From Shimazuella kribbensis DSM 45090 (GTDB lineage Bacteria; Bacillota; Bacilli; Thermoactinomycetales; Thermoactinomycetaceae), in assembly GCF_000428065.1 (NCBI RefSeq), contig NZ_ATZF01000010.1, forward strand, positions 1-64,000: a DNA stretch of 64,000 nucleotides. Direction: 5' to 3'. The position numbers were made by a program, and so were the translations under genes. This document shows, piece by piece, positions 44,974 through 54,366 of the stretch; the first letter of the stretch is position 1, and each line of letters opens with the position of its first letter. A model generated the notes under the pieces. The model did no database searches. It worked only from the letters and a program-made list of their open reading frames with translations, and had not been told where the DNA came from.

Positions 44974-45543
44974 ATGAGCAAACAAAAAAGATTAATAGTT
45001 GGAATCAGTGGAGCAACTGGTGTAATATATGGCATTCGTATATTGGAAGTCTTAAAAAAACTAGAAATCGAAAGTCACTTGGTTCTCTCCAAAGCAGCAG
45101 AGATGACATTACACTATGAAACAGATATGACAGTGAAAGAGCTAAGAAAATTAGCTGATATAAATTATGGGATCCAAGATGTAGGCGCTGCTATCTCAAG
45201 CGGTTCTTTTCATAACATGGGAATGATTGTAGCCCCATGTTCGATCAAAACCATGTCTGCAATCGCTCATACCATTACAGATAATCTTTTAACTCGCGCA
45301 GCTGATGTAGCTTTAAAAGAAAGAAGAAAATTGGTACTCCTTTTGAGGGAAACACCATTAACTGCGACACATATCAAAAATATGCTCGCTGTTACAGAAA
45401 GCGGCGGAATTATTGCCCCGCCAGTACCTGCTTTTTATATAAGACCAAATACATTAGAAGATATCGTTAATCATACTGTTGGACGAGCATTGGATCTATT
45501 TGGGATCGATACGGGTACAGTAGAACGATGGGGAGAAAAATAG
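44974..45543 (+). CDS. ubiX: Flavin prenyltransferase UbiX
   Basis: Prenylates FMN to make the cofactor of UbiD-type decarboxylases. GISGATGVIYGIRILEVL start, APCSIKTMSAIAHTITDNLLTRAADV and RETPLTATHIKNMLAVTESGG are family hallmarks; 189 aa. GAGG precedes the ATG. No ubiD partner is in the window, so it may serve menaquinone or aromatic acid decarboxylation elsewhere. Confidence 0.92.
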   Translation: MSKQKRLIVGISGATGVIYGIRILEVLKKLEIESHLVLSKAAEMTLHYETDMTVKELRKLADINYGIQDVGAAISSGSFHNMGMIVAPCSIKTMSAIAHTITDNLLTRAADVALKERRKLVLLLRETPLTATHIKNMLAVTESGGIIAPPVPAFYIRPNTLEDIVNHTVGRALDLFGIDTGTVERWGEK

Positions 45544-45546
45544 ACA

Positions 45547-45574
45547 AAGAGCATCTTTTCATAGATGCTCTTTT
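45547..45574. terminator. Bidirectional terminator
   Basis: AAGAGCATCT/AGATGCTCTTTT stem between convergent ubiX and the FAD oxidoreductase gene. Confidence 0.88.
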
Positions 45575-45577
45575 CAT

Positions 45578-46846
45578 TCATTGTGCAAGTATTTGCTCCG
45601 TTGCAAGCTTTGCGCTAGCCATAGAACAATCAGCAAGTCTCCCCTCTTGTCCAACCCAGTCTCCAGCTACATACAATCCTTTTATTTCCGGTACCGATGG
45701 ATGAGGAGCTGATCCTGCTCCATTATGGGCGGCCGTGTGAGTATCATTAGCTACTAAAATCTTAGGTAAGAATCGAGTAGCAACCACTTCTTGTTCCCAG
45801 CCAGGTTGTAATAATTCTAATAGTTCCATGAGTTCTTTTTTATCCATTTTAGCATCTGTTTTCACTTTATCGTCGTTATATTTTAATACATGCAACACAT
45901 GAGATCCATTGTTACTGAGAGAAACAGAAAGCGAGTGAACTCCGAAATAGAAAGGTTGATCTAATCCAATTGCAAATACTTGATCGGAACGTGGAAGTTG
46001 TTTTAGTGCAACATCCAGACATGCCGCGTAGAGGGGGCGAGACTGTTCTTTCCAAGAACCTAAACTCATCTCGTCTGATCCTGGTACTAATCGACTTGCT
46101 TCATTTGGCCCTAGAGCAATTACTACATTTGAAGTGGATATGTTTGTACCATCTGCAAAATTCACCCCATGAACCACACCATCTTGATGATAGACATGTT
46201 CCACTTTGCAATTCGTTTGAATTTCCACTCCTAGCTGCACTGCTTTCTCAGCTAATATTTGGACAACAGTCTGCCAACCTTTCTCTACATACCGCACACC
46301 ATTTCCTGCAAGTTGGCCTTGTCGGATAACATATCCAGCACTTAAGACTGTAGAATCATCACAATAGGCCCATTGTCTGCACATACCATAGAAAAATTCT
46401 TTTACTCGGCTATGTTTTATCTTTTCCTCTGTCCATTGTCTAATACTTATTCCATTTATAGCTTCTACATCAATGTTTTGTAATCCGCCCATTAGATTTA
46501 CCCATTCTTGATTCTCATCATCCGTCAAATCAGTAGGAATATGTACGATTTCCCCTTGCTTTATCCCAATAAGCCCACTATTTGTCTTTTTGGCATACCC
46601 ACCAGGAGGCAAACAATCCATTTCCGCTAATATTTGAAGTGCTGCCCCGCCTTCATACATCGCATGAGGGCCAAAGTTGAACAATGCTCCGTTTTTCTCT
46701 GTCGTTTGTGCATAGCCCCCTAATTGAGCTGCTTTCTCAAGCAGAATGACTGATTTCTCAGCTTTTGCTAAATAAATGGCAGCAGTTAATCCTGCAAGTC
46801 CACCACCAACGACTACTGCATCATAAGAATTCTTCTGCGTTTTCAT
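45578..46846 (-). CDS. FAD-dependent oxidoreductase (amine oxidase/desaturase type)
   Basis: 422-aa flavoprotein. The N-terminal AVVVGGGLAGLTAAIYLAKA and LLEKAAQLGGYAQT form the FAD site, and the C-terminal GLYVAGDWVGQEGRLADCSMASAKLA completes it. It resembles the NAD(P)-binding amine oxidase and phytoene-desaturase-like superfamily, close in layout to the protein at 7167-8663 but clearly distinct. Substrate unknown; it is monocistronic and convergent with ubiX. Confidence 0.75.
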   Translation of the reverse strand: MKTQKNSYDAVVVGGGLAGLTAAIYLAKAEKSVILLEKAAQLGGYAQTTEKNGALFNFGPHAMYEGGAALQILAEMDCLPPGGYAKKTNSGLIGIKQGEIVHIPTDLTDDENQEWVNLMGGLQNIDVEAINGISIRQWTEEKIKHSRVKEFFYGMCRQWAYCDDSTVLSAGYVIRQGQLAGNGVRYVEKGWQTVVQILAEKAVQLGVEIQTNCKVEHVYHQDGVVHGVNFADGTNISTSNVVIALGPNEASRLVPGSDEMSLGSWKEQSRPLYAACLDVALKQLPRSDQVFAIGLDQPFYFGVHSLSVSLSNNGSHVLHVLKYNDDKVKTDAKMDKKELMELLELLQPGWEQEVVATRFLPKILVANDTHTAAHNGAGSAPHPSVPEIKGLYVAGDWVGQEGRLADCSMASAKLATEQILAQ

Positions 46847-47175
46847 TTACACAACCACCTTTAGTATAATTATTATAGAATCAGTTTTTGGAAAAATAAA
46901 AAGGACACTATTCTTGTAATTGTTTTGACTTTTATATTATAGATAACATATGTCTATAATATATCCAATAAGTATTTATGTCAAGAATAGTATCACTCTA
47001 TATAGTTTTTTATTTTATTTTTCATATACAATCCATTTTAAAAAAATAGAATTATATCAATATTTCAATTGTTCTTTTACCATTTTATTTTTTTATACGA
47101 AGATGGTTACCTATTACATATCTGGAAATTCACTAGAAAGGTATTTGATATGCTTACTATCGTAAATTGATGGAA
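46847..47175. other. AT-rich intergenic stretch
   Basis: Very AT-rich, holding the promoter of the oxidoreductase gene at its left edge. A hydrophobic plus-strand frame (46950-47165) lacks a ribosome binding site. No other structure seen. Confidence 0.4.
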
Positions 47176-47610
47176 CTAAGCCGCCAAAATAACCACTGTT
47201 AAAAAAAAGATTTGCAAAATAGTTCGTGGTACCAATTTTGGTGTTGGTTTTCCTCCAATTGTCAATCCTTCTTTCGCTGCTCTTATATTCGCAGGAAACA
47301 TCCCTATCAACATAATGGTGAGACCTAATGAGGCGTATAGAGATGTTTGTGGAAAGACTAATCCTATAGCCCCTATGACTTCCAATATACCTGTTACTGT
47401 TACAAGTATATCTGGTCTAGGAAAAGAAGTTGGGATCATTCGGATTAGATCCTCTCTCCGTTTACCCCAATGAGCAGAAGCTGTGAGCAAAAACATGATG
47501 GCAACGGATACTTGTAATGAGGTATGCCACTCATCAAAGTAAGCTACTCCTGCAAGGCCTAAACCTCGAAATAACAAAAATGCTCCTACCAATACATAGA
47601 ACGGTATCAT
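47176..47610 (-). CDS. DoxX-like membrane protein
   Basis: 144 aa with four hydrophobic segments; RGLGLAGVAYFDEW, FLLTASAHWGKRREDLIRMIP and TGILEVIGAIGLVFP follow the DoxX-like family pattern. AGGAGGA precedes the ATG. It lies 22 bp downstream of a TetR gene on the same strand and is its likely target. DoxX proteins are linked with oxidative stress; function here is unknown. Confidence 0.7.
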   Translation of the reverse strand: MIPFYVLVGAFLLFRGLGLAGVAYFDEWHTSLQVSVAIMFLLTASAHWGKRREDLIRMIPTSFPRPDILVTVTGILEVIGAIGLVFPQTSLYASLGLTIMLIGMFPANIRAAKEGLTIGGKPTPKLVPRTILQIFFLTVVILAA

Positions 47611-47632
47611 TCTTACTCCTCCTTCAAATTAA

Positions 47633-48223
47633 TTACTTTTTTGATAATTGATCCTGAATAAACAAGGAAAAATCTTTGCTGTCAAAGTTATTTTCTTTTC
47701 TTGGAATAACGGATCGAAGTCTTAGACCAAATGAGATCAATACAAACATCTCTGCCCATTTTTCAGCATCTAACGTTTTAGATATAACACTATGTCTTTG
47801 ACCCGTTTTAATCCACTCAATGGAATTGGTATAAGACTGCTCATAAAAATGAGTTAATACATTTTCAACTATGGGCTGCTGAGCTTTACTAAGCAAATAC
47901 ATCAATACTTGATTCGTTATATCATGCTGATCTTCTAATGCACTGAAACTTTCCGCGATCTGTAGCATGGGCTGATCAAAATTAGGATTTTGCGCTACTT
48001 GTTGAAAAAAATTTTTGTTGATCATATCCAAACGATCTTGCAGAACCCATGCAAAGAGCTCATCTTTGCTTTTTACATAATGAAAGATAGCCCCTTTGGA
48101 CAGCCCGGATTCCTGCATAATATCTGCCATCCTAATAGCATCGCATCCCTTTTCTAGAATAAGTTTTTTTATCGTATCCAATAATAATTTTTGAGTCTGC
48201 AAACGACGTTCTTCTTGTTTCAT
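47633..48223 (-). CDS. TetR/AcrR family regulator
   Basis: 196-residue regulator. HTH near residues 20-60 (MADIMQESGLSKGAIFHYVKSKDELFAWVL). The ATG at 48223 is 7 bases after AGGAGG; the ATG two codons earlier is too close. Its promoter has an ACCG/CGGT operator in the spacer, so it is probably autoregulated with the DoxX gene. Confidence 0.85.
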   Translation of the reverse strand: MKQEERRLQTQKLLLDTIKKLILEKGCDAIRMADIMQESGLSKGAIFHYVKSKDELFAWVLQDRLDMINKNFFQQVAQNPNFDQPMLQIAESFSALEDQHDITNQVLMYLLSKAQQPIVENVLTHFYEQSYTNSIEWIKTGQRHSVISKTLDAEKWAEMFVLISFGLRLRSVIPRKENNFDSKDFSLFIQDQLSKK

Positions 48224-48248
48224 ATTCATGCCTCCTAAAGATAACTCC

Positions 48249-48277
48249 ATTATATATACCGACCAACGGTTTGTAAA
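48249..48277 (-). promoter_or_regulatory. Promoter and operator of the TetR-DoxX unit
   Basis: Minus-strand TTTACA (48272-48277), 17-bp spacer, TATAAT (48249-48254); the spacer holds ACCG-N5-CGGT (48258-48270). Confidence 0.8.
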
Positions 48278-48455
48278 TAGAAAATGTTTATTTCTTTATC
48301 ATTTTCAAATTGAATTGATTTTAAAACTAGAAGTGCTGTTAGAATGGCAAATTAATTTCACAATTATGGGATGTTATCTTTATCAAAATAAATTAATATT
48401 TAATTTGTTGGCTTCAAATACCAACACCTGTCACTCAACCTAGAAGGGACACCCC

Positions 48456-48563
48456 ATGGCTGAAGAAGAGCAGAGTGTGCCCGCAGGCGACGATGTCAGT
48501 CCGGGCTCTCCGGATCAGTCGCAGGCCGAGCACGAGGAGGCTCTCCGTCAGTATCGAGGCTAG
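48456..48563 (+). CDS. 35-aa acidic peptide in a GC-rich islet
   Basis: The frame begins MAEEEQSVPAGDDVSPG and ends EALRQYRG; it is acidic, with no Cys and no TM. GAAGGGA precedes the ATG. The codons are G/C-rich like the CPBP islet, not like the TetR or peptidase genes beside it, and a 12-bp hairpin closes it. I do not recognise a family; a disordered regulatory peptide or a fragment of a larger gene are both possible. Confidence 0.5.
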   Translation: MAEEEQSVPAGDDVSPGSPDQSQAEHEEALRQYRG

Positions 48564-48590
48564 GAACTCCTAGTCCTCTCCGGTTGAAAA

Positions 48591-48625
48591 CTGGTGCGGC
48601 ATCGCAAATCGCAATGCCGCACCAG
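48591..48625 (+). terminator. Hairpin closing the 35-aa islet
   Basis: 12-bp perfect stem CTGGTGCGGCAT/ATGCCGCACCAG, no T-tract, in GC-rich DNA. Confidence 0.7.
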
Positions 48626-48650
48626 CCACAATAATATAGATAGAAAATAT

Positions 48651-48688
48651 AAAAAAGAGTCAGACGCTAAAATGCGCTGGCTCTTTTT
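48651..48688 (+). terminator. Second terminator
   Basis: GAGTCAG/CTGGCTC stem with inner GC pairing and T5 (48683-48687), in host-like AT-rich DNA. Confidence 0.7.
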
Positions 48689-48782
48689 ACAGGCTTCCAT
48701 AGAATAATATGCATGTATTGGAACATTCAAAAATAAGTTAAAAAGCCTAAGATTAAACATCCTAGACTGTGTTTTATGTACT

Positions 48783-48808
48783 CCGAGTGGCGCTAGAGCA
48801 CCACTCGG
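48783..48808 (-). terminator. Terminator-like hairpin of the 101-aa gene
   Basis: CCGAGTGG/CCACTCGG perfect stem, 10-base loop, downstream of the minus-strand stop at 48829. There is no T-tract. Confidence 0.6.
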
Positions 48809-48828
48809 AAGCAGGGATCATGCAGTCA

Positions 48829-49134
48829 TTACTTCATGTCAGGCTTTACTTCAGTGGCGCGGATCCTTACTGTTGACTTTGAAATGGCCTTGTAACTGTG
48901 GAGATTATCACCCATCTCTACTGCACCATCCATACCGAGGGTAAAGCAGATCTCTTCTTCATTTTCTGAAGAAAATGGAGTGATTCCCTCCTGAGCACTG
49001 CTCACCGTCAAGGAGATGCCATTATCACTCTGTCCAGAGTGAAGTGGAATCGATGATGAATTTACATACATCTTCCACTCACCAAAGACCGTGAACTTCT
49101 GCTGGGTAGGCATCTTAACATGAACAACAGACAT
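48829..49134 (-). CDS. 101-aa hypothetical protein
   Basis: A soluble protein starting MSVVHVKMPTQQKF, rich in beta-type segments (FTVFGEWKMYVNSSS, ISLTVSSAQEG, EEICFTLGMDGAVEM). AAGGGG precedes the ATG. I do not recognise a family; it could be a small beta-sandwich. Codons are more G/C-rich than in the peptidase gene upstream, so it may be part of the same foreign islet as the 35-aa ORF. Confidence 0.55.
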   Translation of the reverse strand: MSVVHVKMPTQQKFTVFGEWKMYVNSSSIPLHSGQSDNGISLTVSSAQEGITPFSSENEEEICFTLGMDGAVEMGDNLHSYKAISKSTVRIRATEVKPDMK

Positions 49135-49182
49135 GATACCCCTTGCTATGAGTAAAGGTTTCTATTTTTTCTCTCCGTCGCA

Positions 49183-50751
49183 TTATAACACAAATTGTTT
49201 GACAAAATACGATGGATTTAAAGGTTCACCTGTAGCTCCTTGAATCAAACCTCTCCAATCCGTTCGATCTCCTGGCTGAAATATCTTTTGAATAAAGAAT
49301 TGCCCTGTTTTCTCGGTGAAAATTTCAGATGAAACGTGTTGGAGAATATAATTGTTCATTTGTGATGCCATCAATTCTCCAAGCAAGTAGTTTTGATAAT
49401 AAACAGGGGCGATCGTGAAATGAATTTTAGCCGCCCAATGGGGGTAATCTTGGTCTTTTGGCGGTTCAACACCTTGAATTTCCTTCACCAACTTCCACCA
49501 AAGACGATTTAAATCTTGATCTGGATTGCGATACAATTCTCTTTCGAAAAATACAAAAGTAATGATCCATCGTGCCATGATCAGCATTTTTCGTTGTTGC
49601 ATCTTTTGTTGAAGAGGCATCCATGTAGTTAACTCATCTTTGGAAAGTCCCATAAATTTATGTAGCCATTCTTCCTCTTTCGCCATACGACCAAAAAACA
49701 TGGCAACTGCTTCTGTTGTAAATATATGAGCATGAGTACGAATGAGAAAAGGAAGATCTCGATCAACATATTTATCATAGACGGCATGCCCAAATTCATG
49801 AAGCATCGTCTCAAGCCAATATTGATTGGATTGAATATTGCACAATACACGAACATCACCTTGACGATCCATATCCAAACAGAAAGCATGCTGGTTTTTG
49901 TTTGGGCGCTCATATAAGTCACTCTTTGCAAGCAGGTCACGAATTTCCATGCCAAGCGAAGAGAAAGTGTCAATCGTTAGCTGTTCAATATTTTTTCCTT
50001 GGAGATGCGGTGTTAAATCGGTACCTGGTACAGATGGAGCTTCTTGAAAGAATGGGTCGTGGTAATGCCAAGGGTAGAGCTCTTTATCTGCGATACCATA
50101 TTGCTTTCTTAATTCATCGTCTAACTCCGCTTTTACACGCTGAAATGGTTCATTTGTTTGTTTGACGAGATCTTCAAATACAGCAAAAACTTCGGCTAAA
50201 TCAAGCTCTGCAAGTTCAAATGACATCTCATAGTGATCTTTGTAGCCTAGAGATTGTGCAGCTTTATTACGAAGCTTGACTAATTGTAACAGCCCAGACT
50301 CTACTTCTTTGCCAATTTGTTTGCTCGCATGCCAAATTTTTTCTCGTTCCGTCACATCGGTACTATTTAATAAAGCTTCTCTTATTTCGTTTTCTGTTAC
50401 TGCCTTTCCATCAACTTTTGCACGAAACGTATTAAATTGATTACTCAATGTAGAAGAAAGCTCAACTAGCTCATGAATAATCTCAGACGAAAGCTGGTTA
50501 GAGAAAGCATCCTGATAAAGACGTTCTATTTGTCTAGCTTCTAGGCTGTTTGACTTAACCTCTTGTTTCAATGCTTGTATTTTTTCAAAACGATGGGCAT
50601 CCGAAACATACTGACGATAAGCCTTTTCTGCTTCCATTTCGGTAATTTGCCATTTTTGCTCACCTGTTGTATTTACATTCCACATTGCTTCACTCAATGT
50701 TTGCAACATGGCACTTAACTTTTTATTTTCATCACGAAGAAATGAATCCAT
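49183..50751 (-). CDS. M3-type metallopeptidase
   Basis: 522-aa zinc peptidase. Catalytic HExxH-type motif MLHEFGHAVYDKYV near residue 325 with downstream Glu in FTTEAVAMFFGRMA. The helical N-terminus and tail fit the oligoendopeptidase (M3) or related M2-like fold. No signal peptide, so it is cytoplasmic and probably degrades oligopeptides. A GGGGGA site precedes the ATG. Confidence 0.8.
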   Translation of the reverse strand: MDSFLRDENKKLSAMLQTLSEAMWNVNTTGEQKWQITEMEAEKAYRQYVSDAHRFEKIQALKQEVKSNSLEARQIERLYQDAFSNQLSSEIIHELVELSSTLSNQFNTFRAKVDGKAVTENEIREALLNSTDVTEREKIWHASKQIGKEVESGLLQLVKLRNKAAQSLGYKDHYEMSFELAELDLAEVFAVFEDLVKQTNEPFQRVKAELDDELRKQYGIADKELYPWHYHDPFFQEAPSVPGTDLTPHLQGKNIEQLTIDTFSSLGMEIRDLLAKSDLYERPNKNQHAFCLDMDRQGDVRVLCNIQSNQYWLETMLHEFGHAVYDKYVDRDLPFLIRTHAHIFTTEAVAMFFGRMAKEEEWLHKFMGLSKDELTTWMPLQQKMQQRKMLIMARWIITFVFFERELYRNPDQDLNRLWWKLVKEIQGVEPPKDQDYPHWAAKIHFTIAPVYYQNYLLGELMASQMNNYILQHVSSEIFTEKTGQFFIQKIFQPGDRTDWRGLIQGATGEPLNPSYFVKQFVL

Positions 50752-50838
50752 TGACCGTTCCCCCCTGTTTTGCCTTCTAATATCTATCTTATGGTGTAGA
50801 CGGTAATATAATTTACAGCAGCGCTCTCTTCGCCTAGC

Positions 50839-51780
50839 TTACTTTGCTAATCTTTTTTTAATCGTAAGATAACGACGTATTTCATTCATAATCAGAAAGA
50901 GTGTTGCCCTCATATCAAACTCTTCTTCTGTCCGTGGCAGTGGCATTTTACGATATTTTTCACTCATTTTATCAAGCTGGTCTAAATACAGATCCGCCGT
51001 ATTTCCCGGATGAATACCTTCCGCTATCTGATCTAAGAAATCGGCTAGCTTCTCTCCAAGGTCCGTATGGGGATGAAAACGGACCAAATGCGGCAAGAGG
51101 TGATCCAGTACATCAAACTGTTTATCCCGCATCTGGAAGTATCGATAAAATTTTAATTCCTCTTCATCAAAGCGATTTTCTACATTGTGAATCGCTCTTT
51201 CTTTTGCTTCTTTCAATAACCTGTTGGTCTCAACAATCTCTATTCCGCTCCAATCATGATCTCCTTCTCGTAAATAACGAGACATTTCATGAAAAATAAT
51301 ACCAAAGTTCTCTTCAATTTTTTGTTGGTAACGACGCAACTCTTGATCTGCACTTGGCATAAACAGATTCAATATGAGACCAACACTAATACCAATTACC
51401 ATAAGAGCAAGTTCATTCACGATAAACTGCCATGTGATATGCTTCATCACATATAAATGAAAAATAAAAACAGAGCTTGCAATCACACTTTCTTTAGCCT
51501 TGAAACGAATCATCAAAGGAATACTGATAAGCAAAATAAGGGTGATCGTCCATGGATTGTAACCGACGAACGTAAACATCATTGCTGCAACACTTAGACC
51601 GATCAGACACGCTAAAAAACGTTGCCACGCAATTTCATATGATTTTTTTCTTGTTCTTTGGATACATAACATAGTAACGGTACCAGCAGATGCGTAAAAA
51701 GTGAGCTGAAATGCTTGGGCAACTGCAATGGAAATAGCCGCTCCGATAGCTGTTTTTAGGATTCTAGAACCAATTTTCAC
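50839..51780 (-). CDS. Aromatic acid exporter/FUSC-family membrane protein
   Basis: 313 aa; four or more TM segments in the first 150 residues (GAAISIAVAQAFQL, GTVTMLCIQRTRKKSYEIAWQRFLACLIGL), then a helical cytoplasmic domain. It matches the ArAE-1/DUF939-type family found in Bacillus. Role not established; proposed export of aromatic acids is from the family. It is downstream of mutS2 and a 28-aa ORF. Confidence 0.75.
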   Translation of the reverse strand: MKIGSRILKTAIGAAISIAVAQAFQLTFYASAGTVTMLCIQRTRKKSYEIAWQRFLACLIGLSVAAMMFTFVGYNPWTITLILLISIPLMIRFKAKESVIASSVFIFHLYVMKHITWQFIVNELALMVIGISVGLILNLFMPSADQELRRYQQKIEENFGIIFHEMSRYLREGDHDWSGIEIVETNRLLKEAKERAIHNVENRFDEEELKFYRYFQMRDKQFDVLDHLLPHLVRFHPHTDLGEKLADFLDQIAEGIHPGNTADLYLDQLDKMSEKYRKMPLPRTEEEFDMRATLFLIMNEIRRYLTIKKRLAK

Positions 51781-51822
51781 TACGAGTCACCCTCAATGTG
51801 CTGTGTGTCTTTGTCGTTTCGT

Positions 51823-51909
51823 TTATGTTGCGTAAAAATAAAACCATAGGATACCGACGATCAAAAAGAGCAGGGACACCCCACCTAAAATGGGAGGTAA
51901 ATATTTCAT
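51823..51909 (-). CDS. 28-aa single-TM peptide
   Basis: ATG at 51909 after GAGGGA encodes MKYLPPILGGVSLLFLIVGI followed by LWFYFYAT and a stop. One hydrophobic helix fills most of it. It lies 10 bp after the mutS2 stop and before the exporter, so it is likely translated from the same transcript. No family assignment. Confidence 0.5.
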   Translation of the reverse strand: MKYLPPILGGVSLLFLIVGILWFYFYAT

Positions 51910-51919
51910 TATTCTTCCC

Positions 51920-54271
51920 TCACTTTAATTCTACTACTGTAACTCCTAAACCGCCCTCGCTATATTCTCCATTCCGATAAGAAGCAACACGGCGATGTTT
52001 TGCTAAATAAGTATGAACTCCTTTGCGCAGAGCCCCAGTACCTTTTCCATGAATAAGATGAATTTGTTTAAACCCAGCAAGGATTGCATCATCCAAATAC
52101 TTTTCAATATCCAACAATGCTTCTTCGACAAGTTTGCCTCTTAAATCTATTTCCGATTTAACAAAAGAACGACTACGTACAGAAGTGATTGGTTTGGTAG
52201 TGGAAACAGTCGATTTTAGTTTGGTAAGTCCAGTGCGATTCAATACCAACTTCAGTGAACCTACCTGGACACGATATTGATTATCTGTAAGTATTTCTAC
52301 TACTGTACCCTTTTGACCAAAACTTTTTGCCTTTACTTCATCCCCTACTGATAAAAGTTCCGTTTCAGGTGCAAATGTTTCAACTGGAGCAACCAGTGTA
52401 ACACCTGGATTTGCTTGTTCTAATTTGCTCCTTGCTTCGGTAAGTTTATGTTCTTTTATATCTTGAGGCCTCTCTTTTGCCCAAGCCCGAAGTTCCGTCA
52501 ATACTTCCTCTGCTTCTCTTGTAGCTTTGTTGACAATGGAACGAGCCTCTTGTCTTGCTTTTTCATGCAATTGATGCTTTTCTTCTTCCCAATGTTGCCA
52601 TTTCCCCCGTACATCTTGATACAACTTTTCAGCTTCTTCTCTCAGGTGTAATGCTCGTGTACCTTCTTCCTCTGCTTCCCGTTTCGCTTTGGCTAAGGAA
52701 GTGATCACTTCTTCCAATCTGCTCTCTTCTTGTGAAATTTCTTCTTTCGCCGCCTCGATGATTGCATCTGACAAACCTAATCGCTTGGCGATGGAAAACG
52801 CATTGGATTCACCAGGAACTCCTACTTCCAACTTATATGTGGGTCGCAGTGTTTCGACATCAAATTGGACACTTGCATTTACAGCATTGGGGTGAGTATG
52901 AGCAAACACTTTTAATTCACTATAGTGGGTTGTCGCTACAATCGAGCAACCCTTCTTCAGCACATGATTTAAGATAGCGACTGCCATCGCAGCACCTTCT
53001 GTAGGGTCAGTACCAGCACCCAATTCATCAAAGAGAACCAAACCGCGATGATCGATTTTATCTAGAATTCGAATGATTTTAGTCATATGGCTGGAAAATG
53101 TACTTAAACTTTGTTCGATACTTTGCTCATCCCCAATATCTGCAAAGATACCACTAAATACAGGCATCACGGTACCTTCTAATACAGGGATAGGAAAGCC
53201 ACTTTGCGTCATCAAAGCAAGTAATCCTACCGTTTTTAACGTTACGGTTTTTCCACCTGTATTTGGACCTGTAATAATAATAGCTTGTGTATCCTTACCA
53301 AGCATCAAGTCAATCGGTACAGCCGTTTCTCTTGCTAACAAAGGATGACGAGCTTGTTTTAAAACGAGCGGTCCCTTATTTGTCAGTTTTGGCACCATTG
53401 CTCGCTGTATTCTGGCAAATTCAGCTTTGGCAAATAGACCATCTAACTCACCAAGGATGGCTATATTTTGTGTTAATTCATTGGTAACTTCCGCTACTAA
53501 ATCAGACAAAGCTGATAATATTTTATCGATTTCTCTGGATTCATCTAACTCCCATGTTCTCAGTTGGTTGTTCAAAGCTACTACGGATGCAGGTTCCACA
53601 TACAAAGTAGCACCTGAGGCCGATTGATCATGAACAATTCCAGCGAGTGACCCACGATACTCTGCTTTAATCGGAATCACGTAACGATCGTTACGTATCG
53701 TAATTAACGATTCTTGTAGCATCTTTTGAATCCGAGTAGAACGTAACATCTGGTGCAATGTCTCTTGAATTCGTTGTCTGCCTGACACTAACTTCTGTCG
53801 AATAGAACGCAGCTCAACACTCGCAGCGCTTTTCACATCGAGATCTTCCCCAATACAACGTTTAATCTCTTCTTCTAGCTCATCCAAACTCGCTATTTGT
53901 TCGCAGTTTTTTCGCAAATACGTCAATGGGACATTTTCTTCGGGAAGTTGCCGCATGGAAGATTTGATTTGTCTTCCTGCATGGATGGTCGTTGCAATAT
54001 CCCAACACTCTTCTATCTGCAAGATACTTCCTTTTGTTACGCGTTTTAATGCATTTCGAATATCTTCTAATCCGTAAAGCGAAACTTCCCCTCTCAAGCG
54101 TAAGAAGTCCATCGCTTCTGCGGTTATTTGAAGTTGATGTTCTACTTGGTGAAAATTTGCAGAAGGCTCTACTTTTTCTATTTCTTCTTTTCCAAGTGAA
54201 GTCACCGTTAAATTTTTAATCATTTCTTTGATTTGTGTATATTCCAATGCATTCCAAGACGAATGTTCCAC
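51920..54271 (-). CDS. mutS2: Endonuclease MutS2
   Basis: 783-aa MutS homologue that limits homologous recombination and, in Bacillus, rescues collided ribosomes. The ATPase Walker A GPNTGGKT and FDELGAGTDPTEGAAMA are clear, a KOW-like linker follows, and the C-terminal Smr domain reads EIDLRGKLVEEALLDIEKYLD with HGKGTGALRKGVHTYL. I chose the GTG at 54271 after GGAGGTG; the longer frame has no site. Confidence 0.95.
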   Translation of the reverse strand: MEHSSWNALEYTQIKEMIKNLTVTSLGKEEIEKVEPSANFHQVEHQLQITAEAMDFLRLRGEVSLYGLEDIRNALKRVTKGSILQIEECWDIATTIHAGRQIKSSMRQLPEENVPLTYLRKNCEQIASLDELEEEIKRCIGEDLDVKSAASVELRSIRQKLVSGRQRIQETLHQMLRSTRIQKMLQESLITIRNDRYVIPIKAEYRGSLAGIVHDQSASGATLYVEPASVVALNNQLRTWELDESREIDKILSALSDLVAEVTNELTQNIAILGELDGLFAKAEFARIQRAMVPKLTNKGPLVLKQARHPLLARETAVPIDLMLGKDTQAIIITGPNTGGKTVTLKTVGLLALMTQSGFPIPVLEGTVMPVFSGIFADIGDEQSIEQSLSTFSSHMTKIIRILDKIDHRGLVLFDELGAGTDPTEGAAMAVAILNHVLKKGCSIVATTHYSELKVFAHTHPNAVNASVQFDVETLRPTYKLEVGVPGESNAFSIAKRLGLSDAIIEAAKEEISQEESRLEEVITSLAKAKREAEEEGTRALHLREEAEKLYQDVRGKWQHWEEEKHQLHEKARQEARSIVNKATREAEEVLTELRAWAKERPQDIKEHKLTEARSKLEQANPGVTLVAPVETFAPETELLSVGDEVKAKSFGQKGTVVEILTDNQYRVQVGSLKLVLNRTGLTKLKSTVSTTKPITSVRSRSFVKSEIDLRGKLVEEALLDIEKYLDDAILAGFKQIHLIHGKGTGALRKGVHTYLAKHRRVASYRNGEYSEGGLGVTVVELK

Positions 54272-54366
54272 TATGTTACACCTCCGTGCTACAAACATTC
54301 TTATTATACCATTATAGGAGTAAAAAACGGCAATGGATGCAGACTATGTCTAGGAGGTGGATTATT

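Noticed and set aside
46950-47165. 71-aa frame in AT-rich DNA
   Set aside because: No ribosome binding site and Ile/Tyr/Phe-rich composition typical of noise.
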